Assembly (NCBI RefSeq): GCF_001953975.1
Contig: NZ_MBEJ01000131.1
Span: forward strand, 1 to 64,000
Reading direction: 5' to 3'
From: Mycobacterium sp. NS-7484
GTDB lineage: Bacteria; Actinomycetota; Actinomycetes; Mycobacteriales; Mycobacteriaceae
DNA: 64,000 bases
The notes beneath the pieces were generated by a model. That model had not been told where the DNA came from. It made no database searches and saw only the letters and a program-made list of their open reading frames with translations. Position numbers and translations under genes: made by a program. Positions 51,974 through 59,609 of the stretch are shown here, piece after piece; position 1 is the first letter of the stretch; the number at the start of each line of letters is the position of its first letter.

Positions 51974-53050
51974 ATGCTGACCGACGAACGACGACTGGAA
52001 CTGTCCGACGTCCTGCGTCCCGCGGCCCCGCCGCGCGAGATCACCGACGTCTACACCGACGACCAGAAGCAGCGGCTCCTCGACGTCGTCCACACCCAGG
52101 GCCCCTGGAAGCTCATCATCGCCCAGCACTTCGCCTCGGCCGACGAGTTGATGGCCACCATGAGTGGCGCCTTCCCCGAGGGCTTCACGCCCTCGCTGGA
52201 CCTGTTCCTCACCCCCACGTTCCGCGGCTACCTCGCCAACTACGGCACTGTGCTCTACCCCGAGCTGCACGACTGCTTCTACAACGCCGGATTCCTCGAG
52301 CAGGCCAAGAACTACTGGAACGCCGAGTACGCCAAGCCGGAGATGATGCTGTTCAACATCAACGGCCCGTGCGCCAACCGCGACCCCGGCCACCTGGACT
52401 CCCCCAGCTTCCGGGGCGTGCGCCACGAGAACGCCCCCACCTGGTTGTGCAGTGTGATGGGCAAGTCCGGGCTGTTCACCGACTACCTGATCAAGATGGC
52501 CCAGGTGATCACCTGGTTCTCGCTGGACGAAGGCTCGGGCTTCACCTACTGGCCCGACGGTCCGCTCAAGCCACCCGCACGGGTGCTGCCCCCGATCAAC
52601 AACCGCGGCGTCGTCGTGCAGAACGAGATGATGGTGCACCGCGGCGAGGCGAACGGCCCACTAGAGCAACAGGTTCCGGCCGGACTGGCGTTCGACACCG
52701 TGTTCACCGGCGACCCGGCCGACCGCAACCAGTGGCTGTTGAAGAACGGCGAGGACGTCATCGCCCGCCACCACACCGACGAGTTGCGGTTCCTCGTGCA
52801 CTGGTCGGCCGAGGTGTTCTCGGACTACGACGAACTCAAGAAGAACATGGACGGATCCGACGACATCACGATCGAACGGGCGATCGGCATGATGGTCGAC
52901 GATCTCAAGGGCAAGGGCATCGATCTCGACGTCCCCGGTGAACCGCTGCACGACCCGGCGTTCATCGCGGCGCTGAATGCCGCCTACGACCTCGGCGGCC
53001 CCAGCAGCTACCCGGACGAGGCACCGATCTCGGCCTTCCAGCTCGCCTGA
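51974..53050 (+). CDS. Uncharacterised protein with an HxD motif, possible dioxygenase-like
   Basis: A protein of 358 residues with a good TAGGAGA Shine-Dalgarno. I do not recognise the family with certainty. It is Trp/Tyr-rich and contains CANRDPGHLDSPSFRGVRHENAPTWLC, where H140 and D142 form an HxD pair. A later MMVHRGEAN offers H222. This arrangement is reminiscent of Fe(II)/2-oxoglutarate oxygenases of the PhyH type, but a matching distal Arg is not obvious, so the assignment is only a hypothesis. The KstR-like regulator follows after 6 nt, suggesting a role in, or sensing for, the steroid-like pathway. Confidence 0.65.
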   Translation: MLTDERRLELSDVLRPAAPPREITDVYTDDQKQRLLDVVHTQGPWKLIIAQHFASADELMATMSGAFPEGFTPSLDLFLTPTFRGYLANYGTVLYPELHDCFYNAGFLEQAKNYWNAEYAKPEMMLFNINGPCANRDPGHLDSPSFRGVRHENAPTWLCSVMGKSGLFTDYLIKMAQVITWFSLDEGSGFTYWPDGPLKPPARVLPPINNRGVVVQNEMMVHRGEANGPLEQQVPAGLAFDTVFTGDPADRNQWLLKNGEDVIARHHTDELRFLVHWSAEVFSDYDELKKNMDGSDDITIERAIGMMVDDLKGKGIDLDVPGEPLHDPAFIAALNAAYDLGGPSSYPDEAPISAFQLA

Positions 53051-53056
53051 TCGGCG

Positions 53057-53641
53057 GTGAGCACGACCGCGTTGACCGTTGCGACGCCCCTCAGCTCACG
53101 GCGACTGGCTCGACGCGACCGGATTGTCCAGGCGGCAATGCGACTGGCCGCACAGGGCTACGACAGCTGCCAGATCCGTGCGGTCGCCACCGCAGCAGGG
53201 GTGGCGGCCAGCACGGTGTACCAATACTTTCCGTCCAAGGACGACCTGCTGCTGGCGTGCTTCTACGACTGGCTGTGGGACTTCGAAACCGAGTTCCACT
53301 GCGGTGCCAGCACGTCGGATCCTTTTCAGCGCCTGCTGCAGGTGTCCCTGAGCCTCACCGAGAGGCTGTGCTCGTCACCACGGTTTGCCGAGGCCCTGAT
53401 TCGTCCGTATCTCTACGCCGATGGCACTGCCGCCACCCAAGCTGACCTGGTCCGCCGGCAGACGGTGCAGATCTTCGTCGAGGCCGTCGGGGGCGCCACG
53501 TCGACACCGCGAGAAATCGGCGCCGCCGAAGTGCTCTCCGACGTGTGGATGGCCAACGTTGCAGCATTCACCCAGCAGCGCATCGCTTTCGGTGAACTGT
53601 CCCAACGGCTGGCCCGGACGGTCCGTCTGCTGACGCACTAG
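53057..53641 (+). CDS. KstR-like TetR family regulator
   Basis: A protein of 194 residues from GTG 53057. The HTH region RIVQAAMRLAAQGYDSCQIRAVATAAGVAASTVYQYFPSKDDLLLACF and the C-terminal block RPYLYADGTAATQADLV...EVLSDVWMANVAAFTQQRIAFGELSQRLARTVRLL resemble KstR, the cholesterol-catabolism repressor whose ligands are CoA-thioesters of steroid intermediates. It is a paralogue rather than KstR itself, because the usual neighbours are missing and no KstR consensus TNNAACNNGTTNNA was found in nearby promoters. It is a good candidate for the regulator of the CCGGTCA motif, which is an inference. Confidence 0.83.
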   Translation: MSTTALTVATPLSSRRLARRDRIVQAAMRLAAQGYDSCQIRAVATAAGVAASTVYQYFPSKDDLLLACFYDWLWDFETEFHCGASTSDPFQRLLQVSLSLTERLCSSPRFAEALIRPYLYADGTAATQADLVRRQTVQIFVEAVGGATSTPREIGAAEVLSDVWMANVAAFTQQRIAFGELSQRLARTVRLLTH

Positions 53642-53646
53642 CCCCG

Positions 53647-53931
53647 TCAGCGCGACTCGTCGACCACCGGTAGCGCCCCGGAGCGTACTGCGGCGGTGAT
53701 CGAGCCGGCCAAGGCCGAGCAGGCCAGGAACAAGCCCTGGCTGCCGGGGCCGATTAATTGAGTTGCGGTGCAACGTTCCTCGCAACGGCTCAGCGCGGCG
53801 CCAGTCCACTGCACGCTGGTTTGATTCCAGCTGCTCTTACGCACCTGCACGCCCGCGCCGCACCGTTGACACTCCACCGGCAGCATCGGCGCGTCGGCGA
53901 GGCGGTTGTCCGGGCGGGCAGCCATCCTCAT
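53647..53931 (-). CDS. Small Cys-containing protein coupled to KshA
   Basis: A protein of 94 residues whose ATG overlaps the kshA stop by 4 bp. Cysteines C21 and C24 (VECQRCGAGV), C50 and C54 (SRCEERC) and C71 could bind a metal or an iron-sulfur cluster. KSSWNQTSVQW is a striking conserved-looking strand. It lacks the spacing of a plant-type ferredoxin. Tight coupling to the Rieske oxygenase suggests an accessory or electron-transfer role. No family is recognised with confidence. Confidence 0.65.
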   Translation of the reverse strand: MRMAARPDNRLADAPMLPVECQRCGAGVQVRKSSWNQTSVQWTGAALSRCEERCTATQLIGPGSQGLFLACSALAGSITAAVRSGALPVVDESR

Positions 53932-55070
53932 CCCACCGGCCCCGCGGAGGCACGGGCGGCCAGGTTGGCTTCAACTTCCTTCATCCACGCCTCATACGGC
54001 CGGGTGGTGTCGAGCTCGAATTCGAAGCGGTCCACCATGTCCGGCGTCACGTCGGCCGTATCCACGTAGAACTGCTCATACCAGCGCCGCAACTGATAGA
54101 CGGGGCCGTCCTCTTCGACCAGCAGCGGATTGTCGATCCGGGTCTTGTTGCGCCAGATCTCGACGTCCTGTTCGAATCCCATCTTGACGAAGTCACCCAG
54201 CGCGATCGCCGTCTGCATGGCCAGCTCCTCGGGCATGGCCGCGTTTTTCTCGACCACGATGCCGTACTGCAGCACAAAGGAATTGGCGTCAATCGGGTAG
54301 TGGCAGTTGATCAGCACCGTGCGCTGGTCGAATTCCTGGTAGTGGTAGGTCAGGTCGTCGATCATGAACGAGGGCCCGTGATAGGACGCCAGTGATGTGG
54401 TGCCCAGCAGCTTGGACCCTTCAGGATCACCGATGTCTGGCCGGCCGGCGCTCTTCATGTACTGCGTCGCGACGTGGCCTTCGAAGATGTTCTTGAAGTG
54501 CGTGGGCAGTGAGCCGTGGATGTAGAAGAAGTGCGCCATGTCGACGACGTTGTCGATGATCTCGCGACAGTTGGTGTTGACCACCGTGGTGTACCAGTGC
54601 CAGTCAGTCCAACTGTCGCTGGTGGCGCCTTCGATGCGCGGAATGGTCACATCTGCCGGCGGAGCCTTGCGCTCAGGGTCGTTCCAGACGAACAACATGC
54701 CGTCCTGCTGCAGTGTCGGCCACGATGCGGTCCGGGCCAGGCGCGGGGTGCGCTTGCTGTAGGGCACCATCTTGCACCGGCCGTCCCCGCCCCAGCGCCA
54801 ATCATGGAACGGGCAGGCGATCTCGTTGCCCTTCACGGTTCCCTGGGACAGGTCACCGCCCATGTGCCGGCAGTACCCGTCGAGCACGTTGATCGCGCCG
54901 TCCTCACCCTGGAACACCACCAGCTTCTGGCCGAAAGCATTGACCTGATGTGGTTCTCCGTCGGCGAAGTCACGGATCAGGCCCAGGCAGTGCCAACCGC
55001 GGGCGAACCGGGTTGGTACCGAACCGGCCTCGATCAACCGAATTTCGTCACCGTCTGTGTGCGTTGTCAT
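53928..55070 (-). CDS. kshA: 3-ketosteroid-9-alpha-monooxygenase oxygenase component (KshA)
   Basis: A Rieske non-heme iron oxygenase of 380 residues. The [2Fe-2S] ligands are C67, H69 (YCRHMGG), C86 and H89 (CPFHDW). The mononuclear iron site is D177, H180 and H185 in IIDNVVDMAHFFYIHGSLP, the NxxDxxHxxxxH pattern of KshA. Length and both motifs match KshA. It would hydroxylate C9 of a 3-ketosteroid, which with KstD opens ring B. Electrons probably come from the KshB-like reductase at 21361. It is divergent from kstD, 103 nt start to start if kstD begins at 55173. Confidence 0.9.
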   Translation of the reverse strand: MTTHTDGDEIRLIEAGSVPTRFARGWHCLGLIRDFADGEPHQVNAFGQKLVVFQGEDGAINVLDGYCRHMGGDLSQGTVKGNEIACPFHDWRWGGDGRCKMVPYSKRTPRLARTASWPTLQQDGMLFVWNDPERKAPPADVTIPRIEGATSDSWTDWHWYTTVVNTNCREIIDNVVDMAHFFYIHGSLPTHFKNIFEGHVATQYMKSAGRPDIGDPEGSKLLGTTSLASYHGPSFMIDDLTYHYQEFDQRTVLINCHYPIDANSFVLQYGIVVEKNAAMPEELAMQTAIALGDFVKMGFEQDVEIWRNKTRIDNPLLVEEDGPVYQLRRWYEQFYVDTADVTPDMVDRFEFELDTTRPYEAWMKEVEANLAARASAGPVG

Positions 55071-55172
55071 GGCTCACATTGAACTGCGGCCGGCGGTACC
55101 CAGAAAGGTCAGTTGTCCACTCATCAGGACAGTGGATTCACCGACGGTCGGTCCCCGCTCTACCGTCGGCTC

Positions 55173-56876
55173 GTGACCGCCACCAGCCACCAGACCATCC
55201 CTGCCGGCCTGCCCATCGCCACCACCGAAGTCGACCTCCTCGTCGTCGGGTCAGGTACCGGTCTCGCCGCCGCCCTGGCCGCTCGCGAACAGGGATTGTC
55301 CGTCCTCGTCGTCGAGAAGTCGGCGTACGTCGGCGGTTCGACCGCCCGATCCGGTGGTGCCCTCTGGTTGCCGGCCAGCCCGGTGATCGAGGACTGCGGT
55401 GGCAGCGACCCGGCCCCGCGAGCCCAGACGTACCTGGAGGCCGTCGTCGGCGATTCCGCCCCGCGGGAACGGTCCGTCGCCTACCTCGACAATCTGCGCG
55501 CGACGGTCGAGATGCTGCGCCGCACCACACCGATGAAGCTGTTCTGGGCCAAGGAGTACTCCGACTACCACCCCGAAGCCCCGGGTGGGTCGGCAGCGGG
55601 ACGCACATGTGAATGCCGCCCGCTCGACACCGCGATTCTCGGTGAGTACCTGCCCGACCTGCGGCCCGGTGTGATGGAAGCCAATGTCCCGATGCCGACC
55701 ACCGGCGCCGACTATCGCTGGCTGAACTTGATGAGCCGGGTCCCCCGCAAGGGCCTGCCCACCGTCGTCAAGCGTCTGGCCCAGGGTGTCGGCGGCCTGG
55801 CGTTGGGACGGCGTTATGCCGCCGGCGGGCAGGCCTTGGCCGCCGGATTGTTCGCCGGGGCGATCCGCGCCGGAATCCCGATCTGGCTCAACACTTCCCT
55901 GACGGAACTGGTCACCGACGGCGTCCGCGTCACCGGGGCTGTCGTCGAACACGACGGCCAGGGTCTCACCGTCACCGCCCGGCGCGGTGTCGTCCTCGCA
56001 GCCGGGGGCTTCGACCACGACATGAGCATGCGTCACAAGTTCCAATCCGAGTCTCTCGGAAGCAATCTCAGTCTCGGCGCGGAATCCAACACCGGCGACG
56101 CCATCCGCATCGGCCAGGACATCGGTGCCGATATCGCCCTGATGGATCAATCCTGGTGGTTCCCCGCGGTCGCGCCGCTACCGGACGCCGCCCCGGCGGT
56201 AATGCTGGCCGAGCGGTCATTGCCTGGATCGTTCATCGTCGACCAGTTGGGTCACCGGTTCGCCAACGAATCTGCCGACTACATGAGCTTCGGTCAGCGC
56301 GTGCTGGATCTGGAGAAAGCCGGCACCCCGGTGGAGAGCATGTGGATCGTCTTCGATCAGCAATACCGCAACAGCTACCTCTTCGCCGCCGAACTCTTCC
56401 CGCGCATGCCGATCCCGCAGAAGTGGTATGACGCCGGAATCGCAGTGCGTGCAAACGATTTCACGGAGTTGGCGGACAAGATGGGGATACCTGCCGACGA
56501 GTTCGCCGCGGCAGTGGCCCGCTTCAACGAAAACGCCCATGCCGGGCAGGATCCCGACTTCGAGCGGGGCCGCAGCGCTTACGACCGCTACTACGGTGAT
56601 CCGACGATCACGCCCAACCCGAACCTGCGGCCCTTGGTCAAGGGGCCGTTCTACGCGGTCAAGATGGTGCTCAGCGATCTGGGAACTTGCGGCGGCCTGC
56701 GTGCTGACGACAAAGCCAGGGTGTTGCGCGAGGACGGCACTGTGATCGGCGGGCTGTATGCGATCGGCAACACCGCCGCCAACGCCTTCGGCAACACCTA
56801 TCCGGGTGCGGGCGCGACGATCGCCCAGGGACTGGTCTACGGCTACATCGCCGCACTCGACGCGGCGGGCAGGTAA
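55173..56876 (+). CDS. kstD: 3-ketosteroid delta-1-dehydrogenase (KstD)
   Basis: A protein of 567 residues from GTG 55173. A TTG at 55113 with AAAGG before it is the alternative start. FAD motif VVGSGTGLAAALAA, then VEKSAYVGGSTARSGGALWLP. The active-site region EYSDYHPEAPGG carries the Tyr equivalent to Y119 of Rhodococcus KstD1 (Y132 here). NESADY carries the second Tyr (Y318 equivalent), and NTYPGAGATIAQG carries the YPGAG motif (Y487/G491 equivalents). All key residues are therefore present. It removes the 1-alpha and 2-beta hydrogens of 3-ketosteroids. It shares a divergent promoter with kshA. Confidence 0.92.
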   Translation: MTATSHQTIPAGLPIATTEVDLLVVGSGTGLAAALAAREQGLSVLVVEKSAYVGGSTARSGGALWLPASPVIEDCGGSDPAPRAQTYLEAVVGDSAPRERSVAYLDNLRATVEMLRRTTPMKLFWAKEYSDYHPEAPGGSAAGRTCECRPLDTAILGEYLPDLRPGVMEANVPMPTTGADYRWLNLMSRVPRKGLPTVVKRLAQGVGGLALGRRYAAGGQALAAGLFAGAIRAGIPIWLNTSLTELVTDGVRVTGAVVEHDGQGLTVTARRGVVLAAGGFDHDMSMRHKFQSESLGSNLSLGAESNTGDAIRIGQDIGADIALMDQSWWFPAVAPLPDAAPAVMLAERSLPGSFIVDQLGHRFANESADYMSFGQRVLDLEKAGTPVESMWIVFDQQYRNSYLFAAELFPRMPIPQKWYDAGIAVRANDFTELADKMGIPADEFAAAVARFNENAHAGQDPDFERGRSAYDRYYGDPTITPNPNLRPLVKGPFYAVKMVLSDLGTCGGLRADDKARVLREDGTVIGGLYAIGNTAANAFGNTYPGAGATIAQGLVYGYIAALDAAGR

Positions 56877-56893
56877 CACCAACGGACGGAAGG

Positions 56894-57580
56894 TCAGTCA
56901 GTACCTTCCAAGTCCTCGGCCAAGTCCTCGGCGTCGTATTTCCGCTCGATCTCGTACCAATACGACGCATCCGGCCACGGAACCTTGCCGCCCTCACCGA
57001 CTTTCGGAAAGTTGGCCTCCGCCTCGTCGAGATCCTTGATCAGCTGCAACGTGAGTTCGCGCTCCGAGGCGTAGTAGCGAGCCGCCCAATCCAACGCGAC
57101 CTTGGCGTACGCCCAGGAGGGATCGGCGCCGGCCCACTTCGCTTCCTTGGCGGCATCGCGCTGCATGCCCTCGACATAGGCAAGGTGCTCATGAAGCATC
57201 TTCTTGAGCAACTCCGGGTTGCTGAGGTGCCCCAATGTCACTCGCAGTACCGCGGGATGTTTCAGCGACGGGGGTTCGGCCGGGGACTCGCGAGCCCACC
57301 GAGTGACAGCGGCAAGGCCGCTTTCGGTGATCTTGTAGAGGCGACGGTTCCGGGTGCCGGTGCCATCGACTCGCGAGGTCAGATAACCCAGCTTTTCCAG
57401 CTTCTTCAGCTCGGAGTAGATCTGGCTGTAAGCCGGGCTGCCGTAGTAGAACCGCATGCTCCAGTCGATCCATTTGCGGATGTCGTAACCGGACAACTCG
57501 GTCTCGTACGACAGCAGCCCGAGCAGCGCCCAACTCGTCGCGGCGAGCTGCGGCTTGGCTGGTGGCTCGGGATCTTCCAC
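56894..57580 (-). CDS. PadR family transcriptional regulator
   Basis: A protein of 228 residues from GTG 57580. The winged HTH (about 12-90) includes WALLGLLSYETELSGYDIRKWIDWSMRFYYGSPAYSQIYSELKKLEKLGYLTSR and RRLYKITESGLAAVTRW, the PadR-N signature. The C-terminal part is the long helical PadR/Vir_act_alpha_C dimerisation region (MLHEHLAYVEGMQRDA). An inverted 9-mer, CTGCCCAAG at 57580-57588 and CTTGGGCAG at 57672-57680, flanks the gap to the thioesterase gene and may hold its binding sites. It is convergent with kstD. Confidence 0.88.
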   Translation of the reverse strand: MEDPEPPAKPQLAATSWALLGLLSYETELSGYDIRKWIDWSMRFYYGSPAYSQIYSELKKLEKLGYLTSRVDGTGTRNRRLYKITESGLAAVTRWARESPAEPPSLKHPAVLRVTLGHLSNPELLKKMLHEHLAYVEGMQRDAAKEAKWAGADPSWAYAKVALDWAARYYASERELTLQLIKDLDEAEANFPKVGEGGKVPWPDASYWYEIERKYDAEDLAEDLEGTD

Positions 57581-57702
57581 TGCCCAAGCGTAACAATCCA
57601 GGTCACAGCATCCGTTGCGACCAACCGCTGGCCGGGAAGCGCAGTTGCGCCGGGTGGCCGGCTCGGTGAATCTTGGGCAGAGATACGACGAGATGGAGAT
57701 CG

Positions 57703-58851
57703 ATGGGACTCGATGACCACGGAACCGATGTGCCAGAAGCTCTTTACGCGTCCCTCACCGAATCTGTTCGCCGACTTGTCGATGCGACCATCCGCAGCCG
57801 TGTCGGTCGTGACGGCATTGCCTCTGCCCAGGCGAAGATCGATGCGGCAGCCGACGAACTCAGCCAGTCGCTGATCCCCGGGTCCTTCGGTATCCCACAA
57901 GCTCCCGATGGGCGCTCGCTCACCTGGGGAAATGCGGTCATCGGCGTGCGCAACGCCCTGGCTCCCCCGCTGGAGGTCCAGCATGAGCCCGACGGGCGAG
58001 TGTGGGCCGAGGTCACGCTCGGCGCCGCCTACGAGGGGCCGGCCGGGCATGTCCACGGCGGGATCTGCGCCCTTCTGCTCGACCACGTGCTCGGCGCCGC
58101 CGCACACAAGCCAGGGCAGCCCGCCGTCACCGGCACACTCACGCTCCGCTACGAAGCCGGTACCCGGCTGGGCCCGCTGCGCGCCGAAGCGCACATCGAC
58201 CGGCTGGAGGGTGTGAAGACCTTCGTCGTCGGGCACCTTGCCGGCCCCGACGGCGTTACGGTTCGGGCCGCGGGCGTCTTCTTTCATCCACCGGTATCTG
58301 CGCCCTACTATCGCGGGAGTGACCACGCCCGGCGGGCTGCAACGTCGTCTCGGACCAACAGACGCCGTCGTGATCGGCCTTGGATCAATGGTGGGCGCAG
58401 GCATTTTCGCCGCTCTGGCCCCGGCCGCAAGCGCAGCCGGCAGCGGGTTGCTGATCGGCCTCGCCGTGGCCGCCGTCGTCGCTTACTGCAACGCGACGTC
58501 CTCGGCCCGGCTGGCCACCCACTATCCGCAGTCCGGCGGCACCTATGTGTACGGGCGGGAACGCCTCGGGGAGTTTTGGGGCTACGCGGCCGGCTGGAGT
58601 TTCATCGTCGGGAAAACCGCGTCGTGCGCGGCGATGGCGTTGACGGTCGGGCTGTATGTCTGGCCGTCGGCCGCGCATGCGGTGGCGGTCGCGGCGGTGG
58701 TGGCGCTGACGGCCGTGAACTACGCCGGAATCCAAAAGTCCGCGCTGCTCACCCGCGTCATCGTGGCCTGCGTGCTGGCGGTACTGGCCGCGGTCGTGGT
58801 GATCATCACCGGTTCCGGTGCGGCCGATCCGGCCCGATTGGCACTCGGTGA
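57703..58851 (+). CDS. PaaI-type hotdog thioesterase, reading frame runs into the next gene
   Basis: The first ~200 residues are a hotdog thioesterase: WAEVTLGAAYEGPAGHVHGGICALLLDHVLGAAA has the HGG active-site motif, followed by GTLTLRYEAGTRLGPLRAEAHIDRLEGVKTFVVGHLAG and AAGVFFHPP at about 58293. The frame then stays open for some 185 further codons of Arg-rich sequence antiphase to the permease gene. A TGA at 58320 in another frame overlaps the permease GTG in the GTGA arrangement common here. A small indel near 58290-58315 is therefore likely, with the functional protein being about 205 residues. It would hydrolyse acyl-CoA or aryl-CoA thioesters. Confidence 0.75.
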   Translation: MGLDDHGTDVPEALYASLTESVRRLVDATIRSRVGRDGIASAQAKIDAAADELSQSLIPGSFGIPQAPDGRSLTWGNAVIGVRNALAPPLEVQHEPDGRVWAEVTLGAAYEGPAGHVHGGICALLLDHVLGAAAHKPGQPAVTGTLTLRYEAGTRLGPLRAEAHIDRLEGVKTFVVGHLAGPDGVTVRAAGVFFHPPVSAPYYRGSDHARRAATSSRTNRRRRDRPWINGGRRHFRRSGPGRKRSRQRVADRPRRGRRRRLLQRDVLGPAGHPLSAVRRHLCVRAGTPRGVLGLRGRLEFHRRENRVVRGDGVDGRAVCLAVGRACGGGRGGGGADGRELRRNPKVRAAHPRHRGLRAGGTGRGRGDHHRFRCGRSGPIGTR

Positions 58852-59557
58852 CGATGTCAGCGCGGGTGGTGTCCTGCAGGCCGCGGGGCTGTTGTTCTTC
58901 GCGTTCGCCGGGTACGCCCGGATCGCGACGTTGGGTGAAGAGGTCCGCGACCCGGCCCGCACCATTCCGCGCGCGATTCCGATCGCGCTGGGTATCGCGC
59001 TGGTGCTCTACGCCGTGGTGGCCGTCGCCGCGCTCTCCGTTCTCGGCGGGCCGGGGTTGGCCACGACCCCGGCCCCGTTGGCCGATGCCGTGGCCGCAGC
59101 CGGTGCCCCGCAGTGGCAGCCACTGGTGCGCACGGGCGCCGCGATAGCAGCACTGGGATCCCTGCTGGCCTTGATCCTCGGGGTATCGCGCACCACGCTG
59201 GCGATGGCCCGCGACCACCACCTGCCGCACAGGCTGGCCGCCGTGCATCCCCGGTTCAAGGTGCCCCACCGGGCCGAGGTGGCGGTGGGCATCGTCGTGG
59301 CGCTTTTGGCCGCGACCGTGGATCTTCGTGGCGCGATCGGGTTTTCGTCGTTCGCGGTGCTGTTGTATTACGCGATCGCGAACGTGTCGGCATGCACGTT
59401 GGAGCCACTCGTCCGTCGACGCCTCATCCCGGCGGTCGGTCTGGTCGGCTGCCTGGTGCTGGCCTTCGCCCTGCCGCTGGCCTCAGTACTCACCGGACTG
59501 GGCGTGGTGGCGGTCGGTGCCGTGATCTACGGGGTGTGTAACGTGCTGCGACGCTGA
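58319..59557 (+). CDS. APC family amino acid/amine permease
   Basis: A protein of 412 residues from GTG 58319. VVIGLGSMVGAGIFAALAPAASAAGS is the canonical first helix of the APC superfamily (GxGIF). THYPQSGGTYVYGRERLGEFWGYAAGWSFIVGKTAS and FFAFAGYARIATLGEEVRDPARTIPRAI are the conserved loops. About 11-12 transmembrane helices are present. It imports or exchanges amino acids or polyamines. The start overlaps the TGA that probably ended the thioesterase gene. A TTG further upstream (58238) is not preferred. Confidence 0.9.
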   Translation: MTTPGGLQRRLGPTDAVVIGLGSMVGAGIFAALAPAASAAGSGLLIGLAVAAVVAYCNATSSARLATHYPQSGGTYVYGRERLGEFWGYAAGWSFIVGKTASCAAMALTVGLYVWPSAAHAVAVAAVVALTAVNYAGIQKSALLTRVIVACVLAVLAAVVVIITGSGAADPARLALGDDVSAGGVLQAAGLLFFAFAGYARIATLGEEVRDPARTIPRAIPIALGIALVLYAVVAVAALSVLGGPGLATTPAPLADAVAAAGAPQWQPLVRTGAAIAALGSLLALILGVSRTTLAMARDHHLPHRLAAVHPRFKVPHRAEVAVGIVVALLAATVDLRGAIGFSSFAVLLYYAIANVSACTLEPLVRRRLIPAVGLVGCLVLAFALPLASVLTGLGVVAVGAVIYGVCNVLRR

Positions 59558-59609
59558 TGCCGGCCATCCCGCGTGCGCGGCGGCCGAACATGGTGTGTAG
59601 TTCTCAATC

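Noticed and set aside
55070..55173. KstR-type operator TNNAACNNGTTNNA between kshA and kstD
   Set aside because: No match to the consensus was found. CAGGACAGTGGAT at 55125-55137 resembles the recurrent CCGGTCA motif at only 10 of 13 positions, which is too weak to list.
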